From assembly GCA_021018815.1 (NCBI GenBank), contig JAITYX010000004.1:4963501-5027500 (forward strand): a stretch of DNA of 64,000 nucleotides, read 5' to 3'. The DNA is from Talinum fruticosum. Lineage: Eukaryota; Streptophyta; Magnoliopsida; Caryophyllales; Talinaceae. The stretch's first letter is position 1, and every line of letters starts with the position of its first letter. The notes below the pieces were generated by a model, which saw only the letters and a list, made by a program, of their open reading frames with translations, ran no database searches and had not been told where the DNA came from. Positions 11,296 to 23,861 of this stretch are shown in pieces. The translations under genes and the position numbers were made by a program.

Positions 11296-14231
11296 ATGAT
11301 CATGTTTTGTAAAAAAGAAGCGCTCATCTTATCATTGTATTTGGTCTTGCTTTGCTTTGGCTATGCTGCTTCACTCCTACTTGTGGGTTAGCAGGCACGA
11401 GCAACTATAACAACAGCATCAAGTGTATCGCGGAGGAGAGAGTCGCTCTGCTTAAGTTCAAACAGGGCATCACACATGACGATTGCAGGTTGCTCACTTC
11501 GTGGGGAGATGAAGATGACAAGATAGACTGCTGCAAATGGAATGGCATCCACTGTAATAATCGCACTGGTCATGTTATTGTGCTTGATCTTCGCGGGGTT
11601 GATGATGCTAGTCCAGAAACTGAAGCTTGTCTTGTAGGTAATATTGGTTCTTCCCTCCTTGAACTGAAGCATTTGAATTATTTAGACCTCAGCTACAATG
11701 ATTTCAATCGGCAGCCCATCCCGAGTTTCATTGGTTCCCTAACCAAATTGAAGTACCTCAACCTCTCCTGCTAATTTTAGTGGGGAAATTCCTCATCAGC
11801 TGGGCAACCTTTCCAGCTTAGTATCTCTTGATCTTGGTTTGTGGACCGGCTTGCATGCTGAAAACTTGTGGTGGCTTTCACGATTAACTTTGTTGAGACA
11901 CCTGGACTTGAGCTTTGCTAATCTCAGTAAAGCCAGTGTCGATTGGTTTTATATCATCAATAAACTTTCTTCCCTAACTGAACTACACATGGATTTTTGT
12001 GGCCTTTCTCCTCGCATTCCACCCTCACTCCCATACATTAATTCCACAACAAGTCTCCGTACCGTTTCTCTTTTTGGTAATAAATTTGACTCTTCGGTAT
12101 TCCAGTGGTTGTTCAACTTGAGTGGAATTGAAACTCACCTTCTAGAACTTTACCTCTCCTATAATCTAATTGAAGGCCCCATTCCCGATAAATTAGCAAA
12201 TCTGAAGAACCTTGCCCATCTCTTTCTCGGTGGCAATAATATTAACGGACGTCTTCCTGAAAAATTGGGTGATTTATGTAGCTTAAAAGAACTAGACTTA
12301 AGCAGCAACAATCTCAATGAAGAGCTCGCCAGCGTTGTCGAAACATTATCGGGACGTGCACATGTGGAACTCCAGTCTTTAAATTTGAGTGGGAATGCAA
12401 TTTGGGGTTCATTATCCGGCAGTGGTATATTCAGCAGATTTCCTTTGCTCAGAGAATTATATCTTTCAGGCAATAAGCTGGATGGCACAATCAGTGAAGA
12501 TATTAGACAGCTCTCTAAGCTTGAGGAATTGGACCTCAGTTTCAACAATCTGGAAGGCAACGTCTCCGACAGGCACTTCTTAGGACTTTCAAGGTTAAAG
12601 TCGTTGTCATTATCGAATAACCATAAACTGGTGCTCAGCTTCAGCGACGACTGGCTTCCTCCTTTTCAACTGGATTTTATAGACATAAGTTCTTGTGTAG
12701 TGGGGCCCCGGTTTCCAAAGTGGCTTCTAAGCCAAACCGATTTCGCTTATCTTGATATTTCCAATGCCAGAATTTCTGATACTATTCCTGTCTCTTTTTG
12801 GAGCTTGCTATCGCCCAACTCACTGGAACACCTGGACATGTCACACAATAGGATATCAGGACCATTTCCGGATACACCGATCACATTTGCATTCAAACCA
12901 TTGATTGATCTTAGTTCAAACTCATTCGAGGGGACTACACCAGTATTCCAAGGATATGTTGGACCGCTAATCCTCAGTAACAACTTATTCCAGAACCCAG
13001 TTCCTCTCTTGTGTCCGAAGATGCATATGAAATATGTACCTATTATTGATCTTTCAAACAATTTGTTATCAGGGAGCTTCCTAATGATTGTTGGAAGTAT
13101 ATGGATCAGTTAGAATTCCTCAACTTGACAAACAATAAGCTTTCTGGAAGATTGCCTTCTTTTGATAGTCTAAAAAGCTCAAGTCGCTGCATCTAGGCAA
13201 CAATAGTTTTTCCGGAGAATTACCATCATCTTTGAAACATTGCAGTTCCTTGGCTGTTCTTGAGCTTGAATATAACTCCTTGTCTGGATACATATCTCCA
13301 GAATCAGAAAACAATTTCCCTCCAAGCCTAATTGTACTTAGTTTACGAAGCAATAATTTTTTGGAAGCATGCCTCAGAGAATTTGTCAACTGTCATCACT
13401 TCAGGTTCTGGATCTTTCCTTGAACAACTTATCAGGGACCATTCCTAAATGCATACATAATCTTGTTGGGATGACGAGAACATCACAGAGAAGCCTAACC
13501 ATTCACTATGACTATCCCTATAGTGGCGGCATGTTTGTTGATACAGGTACATACCTGCGCTCGCTGAGTGATGCTGCGTCACTCATATGGAAAGGGACTG
13601 AAGTGAGCAATATGAAGTCTTTGGGACTTTTGAAAATGATTGATATATCAAGCAATGCACTAGAAGGAGACATTCCTGAGACAATAACCTTTCTCACTGG
13701 ATTGGTGTCCCTGAACCTATCAAGGAACAATCTCAAGGGAGTCATCCCCGAGAAAATAGGACAATTAACCTCATTAGAATCTCTTGATTTGTCGAGAAAT
13801 CAACTCTCCGGAAAAATCCCAGAAAGCCTCTCCGTTGTGAGTTCCCTTGGTGTTTTAGATTTGTCAAACAACTACTTGTCAGGGAAAATACCATCTGGGA
13901 CTCAACTGCAGGGTTTTAACTCCTCCACGTACATGGGGAACCGTGAGCTCTGTGGGGAACCACTCCGTAGAAAGTGTCCGGGAGACCAAGCCCGAGTTGG
14001 TTCATCAACTGAGAAAAGTTTTGGGCGGAACGATGAGGAGGGTGACGACTATTTATTCCCTGGGCTATACATCAGTGTAATTCTCGGATTCATTACGGGC
14101 TTCTGGGGCGTATGTGGCACTCTGGTGCTCAAAAGATCTTGCAGATATGCCTTTTTCAGTGCTTGGACGACCTCAAGGACAAGATTTATGTGGTGATTCA
14201 CGTAAATGTTTGGAAGAAAATCAGAAATTAA
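11296..14231 (+). pseudogene. Type A LRR receptor-like protein, multiply frameshifted
   Basis: The architecture is that of the gene at 27: signal peptide from ATG 11296 or 11302, LRRNT (CIAEERVALLKFKQGI, DCCKWNGIHC), about 20 LRRs, an island domain (13470-13640), LRR cap, acidic linker, transmembrane segment (GLYISVILGFITGFWGVCG) and basic tail ending at TAA 14229-14231. The reading frame is broken at several points: within the signal peptide, by a 2-bp loss near 11770, by one-base losses at G run 13072-13074, near 13175 and near 13358, and at T run 14152-14156. The longest open part is 11839-13113. The acceptor of the conserved 3'-UTR intron reads TGCGG here. With six lesions it is very probably a pseudogene even if one or two are assembly errors. 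Confidence 0.85.
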
Positions 14232-17035
14232 TGGTAAGTGCTCAAAATCCACCATTTCTCAATCCCATTATTACTCGTATAATACTTACATTCTCTATCA
14301 CTATTTCTTATTGCTGATAAAATATCATGATGTATTTCACTGCATTTGTTCAACTCAAATAAACGAGGCATGGGACAAGGAAAAGCTTGCTCACTTCCAA
14401 ATTTGCACAAGACTTTTTCTATTCTGCTGTCCAATCCTGGTTTTGTCCAAATTCAGTCATGTTCGGTTTTTCCTACCAAAAATATATCACTTATTGTGAG
14501 TAAAAGGACACTACTTTTTTAATATAATATTTCGTCCAATCTATCCAACTTAAATGAATTGGAATGAAATTTTTGTCACCTTAATTTTTTGTCAAAGCAT
14601 ACTAATCTGTGAGCATTGATTATGCGGATGCCAAGACAGCAGTTAAAGGCCTTTGAGAAATCACAATCTAAACGCACTAGATTTATGTATATTATCTAAA
14701 CTAATACAGTAATTAGTGTGTAACTATTAGTAGTCTAAAAGGGACTTTGAGAAAATTCAAAAAGTAATCAACGACATAAATGCAGAAAAATTTATAAAAA
14801 TCATATTTATTTGTACAGTTAAAGCATTATGTTGCAAGTTCATGGTACGTATTATTTCAAAACTCAGCAATGATGCCCCCTCAAGAAGACTCAACCACGC
14901 AAACTTTTATGTATTAATTAATTAATCCCCACCAAACTTTAATTATTCATTCATAGATCATCTTCATGTATCCTCCCCTTATAATCCATTTGTAAACCAT
15001 TCAACCCAACTAAAAAATAATAAAAAATCAAATACTACCCAAGAAAATTATTATGGTCGTTTTGTTATCCGAGAAAATTGAACCAAGATATTCTTTTTTT
15101 TTTTTTTTGGAAATATTATTATCTACCCTAACAAAAAAGATTATTAGTAGCACAAATTGTATAATTACTTTCTAAAAAATAAAAAATTGCCATGATTAGT
15201 TACCGTAGGATATTTTTTGATAAGAACCTTTATGCATTGAGTAGTTGTCGCCGGCATAATTTGTCCAATGAATCTGTGGAAGGCTTAAACCCTGTTCTAT
15301 TCAAGTGTAAAGAGTTGTAAATCTCTAAGGAGCTGTAAAGAAAATTGTAAGAAATTATAATAAGTTGTAAGAATGTAAAAAACTGTAAGAAGTTGTAAGT
15401 TAAATGGAACAAAGCCTTAATCAATGCTCCATCTGCAATAGAAAAAAGAGGGGAAGGGGGGAATCAATGCTCCATGGCAAAGCTAAGCTACATGCCTAAT
15501 ATTTGACATCCAAAATTGTAAAAATTTTGACAATCGATAATCCAAAAGAATTTTCATTAGACTTAGGTAAACTCTTGTGAGAAGAAGTGTCTAATCAGTA
15601 AGGTCAGAAGAATGATTAGTTTAAATGGAGAGAGGGTCCAGGGTTGGCTTAAAGTGGTTGTGATGGTGATGGAGATCAAAGAGGTGAAGGCAATCAGTGC
15701 GTTCCCATCTTAAACGTACTATTATGGCCTCTATGTTGTTATCCTAATACTACTACACTTGGTATCAGCATTGCTGTCCAAACTAACGCCCAGTGCTTCG
15801 ACAAGGCTATTAAGGAGAGAGAATTGGCCTCGCTTCACCATGTAAGTTGTAACACATCAATCCTACCTACTACTAAAATTATCAATAATTCTGCATTTAA
15901 TACTAATTTTTTTATATTTTTATAATCAAATTATATTTATTTTTTTTGAAAAATAGGACACTTTCTGTGAAGTTGATTTTTATTATGAATTACTGTTTAT
16001 ATGAATATATAAATTAAAACTCACTTTAAAATAAACTATTATGAGTAATTTATTTAGAGGAATTTCATCAAACATAGTAAAAGTACTAACACCCACCATA
16101 TCCTAAACTTAAAATCTATGAACAATGTAATATCATTATACATCTATTTTTACATTTATAAAGGTACTTTTTTCCACTAAATAGTATAAATCATGACAAT
16201 TTTCTAACCATTAAATTTCTTTAAATTAAAAAAACAACATAATTAGCAAAATAGAGACTAGTTTTGTCCACAAAGTGAACATGAAAATTTCCAAATTTTA
16301 GAAATTTGAATATATTCATACTTTTTAGCGTAATTTCAAAGTAAATTTCTCATGTGGAGCACATTAAAGTATTTTATTGGAGTAAACAAATTTATATTCC
16401 AATTTGGATACTCAAAATTTTACATAAACAGAACTGTCAATTGAAATCAATCCGAAATTTTCATACCCAATAACTTTTCACTAGTATGCATGAACTTTAT
16501 TTTCCTTTTTTTTTTGCCTTTTGTTTTAAGTTATTTTTTGCACCAAACTGCTGTATATTGAGTTAGTATAAAAAAAAATTCGATAATCCAAAAAAATCAT
16601 CTGTTCAAGTTTCCAACCCAATTTTTATTGAATAATAACTCAATTTAGATACCAAAAACTTCAAGCCAGATCATGGGTTTTTAGCCATTTAGGACAGGCT
16701 TTTAGGTCTAGATATTTCTGCATACCCATAGCCATATAGGTGTTGAGAACTTGAAAGTCTATGGGCAAGATGGTCCCGAGGTTTCGTGGAAATTTGCAAC
16801 CAGTTTTTAATAGAATTGGATAACTTTACTAGGCAAGTGGGTGGCCAAAAAGACTCTAGTGCTTGTCCCCGTCAACACAGCAAGTCAGCTTAAAGTCATT
16901 GTGATGGAGATCAAGGTCGTCGAGTAAGTAAGCCTTTGATTCTTCTTGAGCTAGAATTAGAACAGTCTGTTTTGGTCTGCCAAGACTTGTCAAAGAGTCA
17001 TATCAAGTCTTCCAGTTCCTCGTACGGCTAGATTC
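14232..17035. other. Intergenic DNA upstream of the first type B unit
   Basis: No intact gene is seen. Contents are the direct repeats 14700-14815 and 14908-14990 (shared with 9600-10572), a GTAAGAAGTTGT-rich dispersed repeat at 15287-15421, and the start of the type B duplicated unit at about 15500. A relic RLP N-terminus and two copies of a conserved upstream motif are listed separately. Confidence 0.5.
15774..15840 (+). pseudogene. Relic RLP N-terminal cap upstream of type B unit 1
   Basis: The translation reads VQTNAQCFDKAIKERELASL, which aligns with the mature N-terminus of the type B proteins (GIQTNIQCLDKEREALLTFKQ). It stops right after the conserved ERE-AL block. Counterparts lie at 22861-22924 and 40217-40249, each at the same relative place in its unit. 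It is a remnant of an older RLP gene that was co-duplicated with each type B gene. Confidence 0.55.
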
Positions 17036-17043
17036 TATGAATA
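17036..17043 (+). promoter_or_regulatory. Altered TATA box of type B gene 1
   Basis: The position corresponding to TATAAATA in the sister promoters (25397-25404 and 41672-41679) reads TATGAATA here. It lies about 100 bp before the ATG at 17144. The A-to-G change would be expected to weaken TATA-binding-protein recognition. This is inference from the sequence only. Confidence 0.5.
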
Positions 17044-17143
17044 TAGTAGCTTGGCTCCCACTCATAACCCAAATTCATCTTCATTTTCTCATATTCCATA
17101 CATTAACCCACCCACCAAACTTTTGATCATCATTTCATTAATC

Positions 17144-20100
17144 ATGTCACTGTGTGATTCTCGCCTTATTGCCTCTCTTCTTCCCTGCCTGTTGCTGTCC
17201 TACTGCACGAGCCTTGCTGGTGCGATCAGCAATGGCATCCAAACTAAAATCCAGTGCTTGGATACGGAGAGAGAAGCCTTGCTTACATTCAAACAAGGTA
17301 TTTTAGCTGACCATTGTGGGCTGCTGAGTTCTTGGACAAACCAAGAAGACAGCCGAGATTGTTGCCGATGGCATGGTATCCGTTGCAACAACCTCACGGG
17401 ACATGTTAACATGCTTGATCTTCATGGGGGCAGAGCTCGTCCTTCCGATCCTAGTGATCTTTGTCTGGAAGGTAAAATCAGTCCTACTCTTCAAGAGCTC
17501 AAGCACTTGACATATTTGGACCTCAGCATGAATTCCTTCCAATATCAGCCAATTCCCAACTTCATAGGTTCTTTTACCAGTTTAAGGTACCTCAATCTCT
17601 CTAATGCTGGTTTCAAGGGGGAAGTTCCTCATCATTTGGGAAATCTTTCCAAATTAGCATCTCTTGATCTTAGTGGTCGTCCTGATGATAAAAGTTGTTT
17701 TCCCTGTCTGTATGCCAATAGCTTGCAATGGCTGTCACGTATCACTTTATTGAGAGACGTCAACTTGAATGAGATTGATCTTAGTCAAGCCACCGACTGG
17801 ATGCAAATCGTTAACAATCTCCCCTTCTTAAAAGAACTTCGCATGCATCAGTGTCGTCTCTCTCCCAAGCTACTACCGTCACTTTCATACACTAATTGCT
17901 CAACCACTCTGCAGGTCCTTACCTTGTCTTCCAATCTCTTCTCTGAGGCTTCCATATACCAGTGGCTGTTCAACCTGAGTCGAATTAGTACTCACCTTGC
18001 TCATGTCGACCTCCAATACAACTACCTTCCAGGTGCCATCCCCAATGATTTTGGGAACATGCACTCCCTTGCGTATCTCGATCTCTCTTTGAATCTTATT
18101 CAAGACAAGATTCCTCGGTCTTTTGGAAATATGAGCTCACTTTCATACCTCAGTCTTTCATACAATCAACTTGAAGGACCCATTCCTGATACATTTTCAA
18201 ATTTAGAGCATCTTGCATACCTAGATCTTACTGGCAATTTTTTTGAAGGAAGTGGGTGGGTTCCAAAGGCCCTTGGTAATTTATGTAGCCTACAAACACT
18301 ATCCTTATCGAACAACAATCTGAGTGGTGATGTCTCCAGCATTATTGAAACCTTATCTAGATGTGCATGTCAGTCGTTGGTGCACTTGGATCTTAGTCAA
18401 AGTGGAGTTTGGGGCTCTATTCCTGATAGCATCAGCAAGTTTTCTTCGTTAAGAGAACTACATATTGAATATAACGAGTTGAATGGCACAATCAGTCCAG
18501 GTTTGGGGCAGTTGTCCATGCTTCAAGGATTGTATCTTAATTCTAATTCTTTGAGAGGTAACCTCTCCGATCACCACTTGTCCAATCTTTCGAGGTTACG
18601 TTATTTGTACTTGAATGACAACCCAGAGTTGGCAGTCAGCATAAGACCCAATTGGATTCCTCCGTTCCAACTATATGAGATACATCTCAGCAGTTGCAGG
18701 TTGGGCCCTCTTTTCCCAAACTGGCTTGTAACCCAAACGAGTTTTTCTGAGCTTGACATATCTAATGCTCGAATTTCAGACATTTTCCCTCCCTTTTGGG
18801 GCTCATTGCCATTAAACATAAGGTTATTCAATATGTCCCAAAATCATATATATGGAGTGCTCCCACATATGTCAATCACCTTTCAAATTTTCCCTCAATA
18901 GACTTGAGTTCCAACTCCTTCACAGGTGCCATACCATCATTTCTCAGGAATGCCTCTTCAGTGGACCTCAGTGACAACAAATTTTCAGACTTGGCTCCCT
19001 TTTTCTGTCCAAAACCAATATGGTCCTGTCCCAACTTGATCTCTCAAATAACTTGTTTTCAGGAGAGCTTCCAGATTGTTGGATGTACTTCGAACGATTG
19101 TCAGTTCTCCACTTAGAAAACAATAAATTCCAAGGGACAATACCAGCATCCATAGGAGTACTGAAGAGTCTTAAAGTGTTACACATGGGCAACAATAGCC
19201 TTTCTGGAGAGCTACCAGCGTCCCTGGAGAATTGTACATCTATGATTATTCTGGACTTTGCATACAATTCACTCACCGGGTACATTACCCCCAAGATTGG
19301 GAATAGTTTCAAAAGTCTAGCTCTCCTTAAATTGCGGAAAAATAACTTTTCCGGGGTATACCATTGAGTCTTTGCCAACTGTCTGATCTGCAGATCCTGG
19401 ATCTTTCAGCCAATCACTTCTCTGGAACTATTCCTAATTGCATATACAACTTTACAGCAATGATCAACAAAACAGATTACCTGAAGAATATTGCATACCA
19501 AATTGACACCAATGGCTCCGTACAATATGATGATGTTGCATGGCTTATGTGGAAAAGAAAAGAGCGGAGCTTCATGTCTTCTCCATCTTCCTTGGGACTT
19601 GTGAAATCCATTGATTTTTCAGACAATGAGTTCCAAGGGCAGATTCCTGATGGAATTGCAAGTCTTGTTAGTTTGGTTTCATTGGACTTGTCAGGAAACA
19701 ATTTGAATGGAAGTATCACACCCAAAATCGGACAGCTGACATCATTAGATTATCTTGATTTGTCCGACAACCATCTTTCCGGTGAGATCCCAGCTAGCCT
19801 AGCGTATTTAAACTCTCTGGGTACATTGAATTTGTCAGATAACAACTTGTCTGGAAGAATTCCGACGGGTCCTCAGCTCCAAACCTTTGACGCTTCATCA
19901 TACAAGGAAAATCCTAACCTGTGTGGAGCACCACTCCGTAAATGTCACGAAGATAAAGCACTTGCTACCACACCTAATGGAGATAATGTCAACCAACAAG
20001 AAAACTCAACTCACAGTCATGATGACTTTTTCTGGGTTTATGTATAAGTGTGGTGCTTGGATTTATTACGGGATTCTGGGGATTTTTAGGAACTTTAGTA

Positions 20101-20208
20101 CTCAAAAGATCTTGGGGACATGCCTATTTTCAATTCATCGAGGACAAGTTGGACAGCCTCCATGTGATGTTCACTGTTAACATAGCAAGAGCTTGGAGGA
20201 AACCTTAA
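17144..20208 (+). pseudogene. Type B LRR receptor-like protein, gene 1, four frame breaks
   Basis: The start is ATG 17144, shared with both sister genes (MSL-DxRLIASLLPCLLLSYC, a signal peptide); the upstream open frame begins with TTG only. An LRRNT cap (CLDTEREALLTFKQ, DCCRWHGIRC) is followed by LRRs that are open to 18901. One-base losses relative to sisters lie at C run 18892-18894, near 19011-19016, at G run 19353-19356, and at T run 20027-20031. The last falls just before the transmembrane segment. Restored homology runs through an island domain (19460-19600), LRR cap (NPNLCGAPLRKC), transmembrane helix and basic tail to TAA 20206-20208. If the four lesions are real, only a truncated secreted LRR ectodomain of about 585 residues could be made. 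Confidence 0.85.
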
Positions 20209-20210
20209 AG

Positions 20211-20467
20211 GTAGTTGACTATGTCTTATATCACTCAGCTCTAATAAGACATGCATACTTGATATTTCCATTTTGCAAATTAGCTAAAGCTCTACTCTGC
20301 TTTACTCCATAAATCTAAGAAATGCAGGAGTGAATCATTGCATACATTATACAAATTGGGCTCAGGTTGAGGTCCAATTAACTATATAAGAAGCTGATAT
20401 TTATTTTCTTTTCTTCTTTCCCTCGTTAAGTTTAAAGGATTCTAATATGCATACTTTGATTTTGCAG
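20211..20467 (+). other. 3'-UTR intron of type B gene 1
   Basis: The donor is AG|GTAGTT two bases after the TAA stop, and the acceptor is TTTTGCAG. The two sister genes have the same layout (28552-28784 and 44798-45047). The exon after the acceptor (ATGATGTTGGTACAGG) is strongly conserved among the three copies, which supports a transcribed 3' exon. Confidence 0.6.
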
Positions 20468-20972
20468 ATGATGTTGGTACAGGTCAAGGCTCTACCTGAG
20501 CATCTACCTATGGTCTCCTGTGTTGGGAGGAGAAACTATTTTCCAAAGCAAATAGGAACCTATGGATTCTGTTAAGATTTCTTTATTTTTTTCAGATTAG
20601 GAAGCTAAGGAGTGTATTATGTTTTCTCTCTTTTTTCTGTAATTAGCAGCTTTTGTGAACTTCATTGTTACCCTTTTATGGGGAAGACAACACAAAAGTG
20701 ATGCCAATAATGACTAATATTATGCTGTATTGACCATTACCCACAAAGTGTTTAATCATCTGCTTGAATGAAAGGAAGTGCGGAGCTTACCTTGAGTGTA
20801 TGATCTCTTTCCTTGGTTGACGCATAACATATAGTATTGAAATCTACACTTAACAAGAACTGAACCTTCCAATGCAGAAAAACATATGTGATTATTACCA
20901 AAGCAGACATTGGGTGTATTTCTCTGATATCGATGAGAAATAGAGAATGACAGAGAAGATGATATCTTTACA

Positions 20973-21170
20973 GGTTTGTACATCAGTGTGGTACTCAGTA
21001 CTCAGATTAGAATTATGGGGAGTTTGAGGAAAATCAATGCTGAAAAGATCTTGGAGTCATGCCAATGTTCATTCATTTAATGCTGAAAAGATCTTGGAAA
21101 CATGAAGAACAGGATTTATACTATGATGAACGTCCACCTAGCCAGAGCTTGGAGGAAATATTCAAGGTGG
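20973..21170 (+). pseudogene. Relic RLP C-terminus downstream of type B gene 1
   Basis: The sequence resembles the end of the type B genes: a GLYIS-like start, an AEKILES segment corresponding to LKRSW, and an ARAWRK-like tail. It is frameshifted and carries an internal tandem repeat of the AATGCTGAAAAGATCTTGGA segment. A splice-acceptor-like TTTACAG precedes it. Counterparts lie at 29292-29485 and 45413-45585. It is a remnant of an older RLP 3' end that moved with the unit. Confidence 0.6.
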
Positions 21171-23853
21171 TCGAATAATATTTTTCATCATTTAGGCCCT
21201 CAGAAAACATCCATCTTTCCATGTTGCCTATTAGCTAAAGCATTATTGTTTTAGTTTACATTAGTAATGGATTGTGCCTGTGGAGAAGTGGGTTAAGGCA
21301 TACAGTATGCGTACCTGGCACACGAAAATACAATAGTTAATTTTATAGTTTGAACCCCACTTACCTGCATCTAGAATTCGACAGATGTTATGGTCACAGG
21401 CCAATGCTCAAGATGAAAAACTTCCTTGGTATATTGTATAATCTAATCATCAAATTATCAATAGTTGTTAGGCATTATCCTTTATTACTTTGTGTTTCAA
21501 TATATTTTCAGCTCAAGATGAAATAGAACTATGTATGAGATATTTGCATAGAATAATACTGTCTACATTTAGATAAACACGTGTCCCCCGAAAGCAAAAC
21601 TCATACCGAAAGTTATGTTATTAAGCATGAATACTTGCTGGATATGCCAAATAATAAGAATGACACCCGAGTAGACCCAACCCTGCCAGTGCAATTTCAC
21701 CAATTCCGTTATAAAATTCTTGCTTTTTATTTCCAATTCAGTGTTGAAGACGGCAAAAGAACCCTAACGTAGGAAGTAAACAAGATTAAAATCATAAGAA
21801 ATAACCAGCAATGTCATTGGAATTGTAAAGCGACAAGTATTATGAAATGAGAAAAATTAGTTAAAATAACATGTATTTTGAAACGGATGGAGTATTAGCT
21901 AGAATTGTTGCACTTTATTTTTTATTAAGGATATAATATTTATTTTTCGTGATTGTAATCAAACATGAAAGTTTTTTTTTTTTTTAAAGAAAAACACTTG
22001 TGAAGAAGTTTAAAAGTTAAGCTCGAATTTTCAACTTATGTTAATAGTATGGTGCACAACAATGTCTCTCTAAATTTCATCCAAAAATAAATAAAATCTC
22101 TGTAAATACTCTTGTTGTTTCTTCTCTCTGAAATACTAGGTAATCAATAATTAGTTGCACAAATTATATAATTACTTCTAAAAAAATCAATGCTCCATGG
22201 AAAACTTCATTTTCTACTGTGCAACCAAATTGCCCGTGGCAAAACTGAGCTACTTGGCTAATATTTTTCTTGTTTTTGTAAGAAAATAATCCCTTACTCC
22301 ATTGAAGTATTTGACATCCGAAACTGTAAGAAATCTTTAAAGTAGGTAATCTAAGAAAATTATCATTTTTTATGCTCTTGTAAGAAGAGGCGTCTAATCT
22401 TTACTTACAAGCGACGGAAAGAAAATAATTAGTTTAAACCGAGAGAGAGTCCTAGGTTGCCTTTTTGGATACGGAAGCAAATTAGCTTAAAGTCGTTGTG
22501 ATGGTGATGGAGATCAAAGTGGTCAAGCTAATGAGTCTCTTCCCATCTTAAGCTATATGGCCTCTCTGTTAGTTATCTAATACTACGTTTGTTATATTAA
22601 ACTCTTTTATAAATACTAATTCAAACAGATTTCAATTGGAGCATTTGACAATAAAAATCTTTAACAGTCATGGTAATCCAAAAGAATTATCATTTTTTAA
22701 TGCTCTTGTAAAAAGACGCGTCTAATTTTCTTTACGTCAATTTAAACGGATTAGAGAGTTCAGCGTGGACTTTTCGGATACGGAAACAAGTCAGTTTACA
22801 GTCGTTGTGATGGTGATGGAGATCAAAGTGGTGAGGCTAATAAACTATATGGCCTCTCTGCTGAGTGTCCAAACTAACGCCAGGTGCTTTGATAAGATCA
22901 TTGAGGAGACATAATTGGCCTCGGATGTAACACATCAATCCTTTTTTTTTTTTTTGGATAAAATTAACAAGAATTCTGCATTTAATACTATTTTTTTTAA
23001 TTTTTTTAATCAAATTATATTTATTGTTTTCAAAACATAAGACATTTTTTTAAAGGTGATTTTTATATGAATTATTGTTCATCTCATATGAATATCTAAA
23101 TTAAAATCCATTTTAACATAAACTATTACGAGTAATTTATTTAGAATGACTTCATTAAATATAACCGACAGTTCTTTTCACACTCGCAAAGGTTTTTTCG
23201 CCATTAAATAGCATACATTATGACAATTTTCTAACCATTAAATTTTAACCACGCATTTTATTCCCCCTAAACGGAACAAAAATATCAAATAAATTTCCTT
23301 AAATTAGAAAATTGAAATATCACCGTAATTAACAAAACAGAGACTAGTTCCGTCCGCAAAATGAACACAAAATTTTCCAAATTTTAGAAATTTAAACATG
23401 TTCATACTTTCCAACATAATTCCAAAGTGAACTTATCTCATGTGGGGGTGCACTAAAGTATTTTGTTCGGTATCTACAAATTTGTATTCCGATTCGGATG
23501 CTCAAAATTTTAGATAAGCGAACTGTCAATTGAAATCAATCCGAAATTTTCGTGCACTTTTTACTAGTTGTGACATACTGTCATTGATTTTTCATTTTGT
23601 GACAACAAACAAATTTGATCAAAAGTTTCCTGTACAAAAGTTTTGTCATTAATAGAATAGTATGAAGGTGATGGTAGTAGTTGAGAAATAATTGAACCCT
23701 AAGTTCTTTTTGTGCACAAATAGCTGGTATAATTAGTCAGCATAAGAAATTTCGATTCAAGTTTCCAAGGAAATATCATTTACAACCTAAACCTAGACCC
23801 AAAAAAATTATCGGTTCAAGTTTTCAACCTAATTTTTCTTGAATAATAACTCA
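21171..23853. other. Intergenic DNA between type B units 1 and 2
   Basis: No gene is seen. 21590-21830 matches 46030-46340 downstream of the third type B gene. The right end of a Stowaway-like MITE (AAACGGATGGAG before TA) ends near 21891, with its left end not found. The second unit begins at about 22300, with the conserved upstream motif in duplicate (22481 and 22788) and the N-terminal relic at 22861-22924. Confidence 0.45.
22861..22924 (+). pseudogene. Relic RLP N-terminal cap upstream of type B unit 2
   Basis: This is the counterpart of 15774-15840. It keeps the VQTNAxCFDK stretch followed by IEET, and has a stop codon where the sister reads an ERE-like block. It is clearly non-functional. 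It is evidence that the duplicated unit is larger than the RLP gene itself. Confidence 0.5.
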
Positions 23854-23861
23854 ATTTGGAT

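Noticed and set aside
17051..17143. Possible N-terminal extension of type B gene 1 upstream of ATG 17144
   Set aside because: The extension starts with TTG, lies in sequence conserved as 5' UTR in the sister genes, and would bury the signal peptide.
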